NCBI GenBank assembly: GCA_900555925.1
Contig: USMU01000077.1
Span: 1 to 6,020, forward strand
Reading direction: 5' to 3'
Length of the DNA stretch: 6,020 nucleotides
Origin: an uncultured Clostridium sp.
GTDB taxonomy: Bacteria > Bacillota > Clostridia > Christensenellales > Borkfalkiaceae
This document shows positions 5,417-6,020 of this stretch, in pieces. The notes under the pieces were generated by a model, which ran no database searches, was not told where the DNA came from, and worked only from the letters and a program-made list of their open reading frames with translations. The stretch's first letter is position 1; each line of letters opens with the position of its first letter. Made by a program: the position numbers and the translations under genes.

Positions 5417-6020
5417 ATGAAAACATTCAAAAAAATACTTTGTACGACGATAGCCGCCGTAGTGTCCTTGGCCGCGACGGGTTGCGGAGACGGAAATATT
5501 GTTGGCGGGATTACGTCGTCCGATAATATCACGATTCTGACGACCGCCGCGGTAGGTACGCCCACAACGGAAAATGATCCGTATAAACAGTACATAAAAG
5601 ATAATTACGGACTCAATACCACTTTGATTGCAGCGACTGATTTCGCCACGACGGCTCAGCTTCAATTTTCCAATACCGAAAATATGCCCGATATTGTGGC
5701 GTTCGATAGCGTGGATTCCTTCCGTACCATTTTTAATCAGGGCGTGCTCCTTTCCGACTGGACGCCGTATCTCGATAAAATGCCCAATTTTTCCAAAATC
5801 ATCAATACGGAGGACGCCGACCGCCCTGGAGAACCGTCTATTGCGAGGCTCATGCTTACGGAAGAGGATAAGCTGACGGCGCTTTGGACTTTGCCCGACC
5901 CTCCGACTTGGTCTTTAAAAATCCGGGAGGACTGGGCGGACGAATATCGTGCGACCACGGAGCCTTATTATCTCGACGGCCAAGTATACTATCCTGCGGG
6001 AAATACGGCTACGGACGGCG
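5417..6020 (+). CDS. Extracellular sugar-binding lipoprotein of an ABC importer (LplA-like), 3' end missing
   Basis: The first 201 residues of a solute-binding protein that runs off the window. It begins MKTFKKILCTTIAAVVSLAA, a lipoprotein signal peptide with a basic start and hydrophobic core, followed by TGC. C23 is the likely lipidated cysteine, which anchors the protein to the outer face of the membrane. The mature part resembles family 1 substrate-binding proteins of the LplA type: NDPYKQYIKDNYGLN at 53-67, NMPDIVAFD at 89-97 (the usual 'low-complexity ligand named in sequence' strand) and GVLLSDWTPYLDKMPNF at 109-125. A full member is typically about 500-570 residues, so well over half is missing. 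It should deliver the sugar to the two permeases just upstream. Its position after the permeases and its strong ribosome binding site fit one transport operon. The exact ligand is unknown. Confidence 0.9.
   Translation, partial: MKTFKKILCTTIAAVVSLAATGCGDGNIVGGITSSDNITILTTAAVGTPTTENDPYKQYIKDNYGLNTTLIAATDFATTAQLQFSNTENMPDIVAFDSVDSFRTIFNQGVLLSDWTPYLDKMPNFSKIINTEDADRPGEPSIARLMLTEEDKLTALWTLPDPPTWSLKIREDWADEYRATTEPYYLDGQVYYPAGNTATDG

Noticed and set aside
4802..5665. A 287-codon minus-strand open frame spanning the YtcP-type permease, the gap and the start of the lipoprotein.
   Set aside because: It crosses two convincing plus-strand genes with their own ribosome binding sites, and its translation is rich in Arg and Asp/Glu with no family resemblance.

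Overview
The window is a tightly packed, single-strand (+) carbohydrate-utilisation operon, open at both ends. Six genes follow one another with gaps of 33 bases or less, and two junctions are 4-base ATGA overlaps. In order they are: the 3' end of a Gfo/Idh/MocA-type oxidoreductase, an intracellular GH78 (alpha-L-rhamnosidase family) glycoside hydrolase, a cupin-AraC transcriptional regulator, two ABC sugar permeases of the LplB and YtcP types, and the start of a lipoprotein solute-binding protein. No RNA gene, mobile element, CRISPR array, promoter or intrinsic terminator is visible. Non-coding DNA totals only about 50 bases, and the operon promoter must lie upstream of the window.

The organism is probably a Gram-positive-type anaerobe of the Clostridia/Bacillota, plausibly an uncultured gut lineage. 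The grounds are strong AGGAGG-type ribosome binding sites, a lipobox-bearing substrate-binding protein, the LplB/YtcP/LplA transporter architecture, and an AraC regulator inside the operon. This is inferred from style and family content; no taxonomic marker is present.

How the genes may work together (inference): the lipoprotein captures an oligosaccharide or glycoside outside the cell, and the two permeases import it. No ATPase is encoded here, so a shared MsmX/MsmK-like ATPase elsewhere would drive transport. The GH78 enzyme has no signal peptide and would cleave the imported molecule in the cytoplasm, releasing L-rhamnose or a related sugar. The oxidoreductase, whose stop codon overlaps the GH78 start codon, would act on the same substrate or product. 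The AraC protein probably senses the sugar and controls the operon.

The least ordinary points are about 190 extra N-terminal residues with four predicted membrane segments in the LplB-type permease, the shortened catalytic motif of the GH78 enzyme with Asp at the likely general-acid position, and the tight coupling of a sugar oxidoreductase to a GH78 hydrolase. The locus otherwise looks like a recognisable type of system, not a wholly new one.
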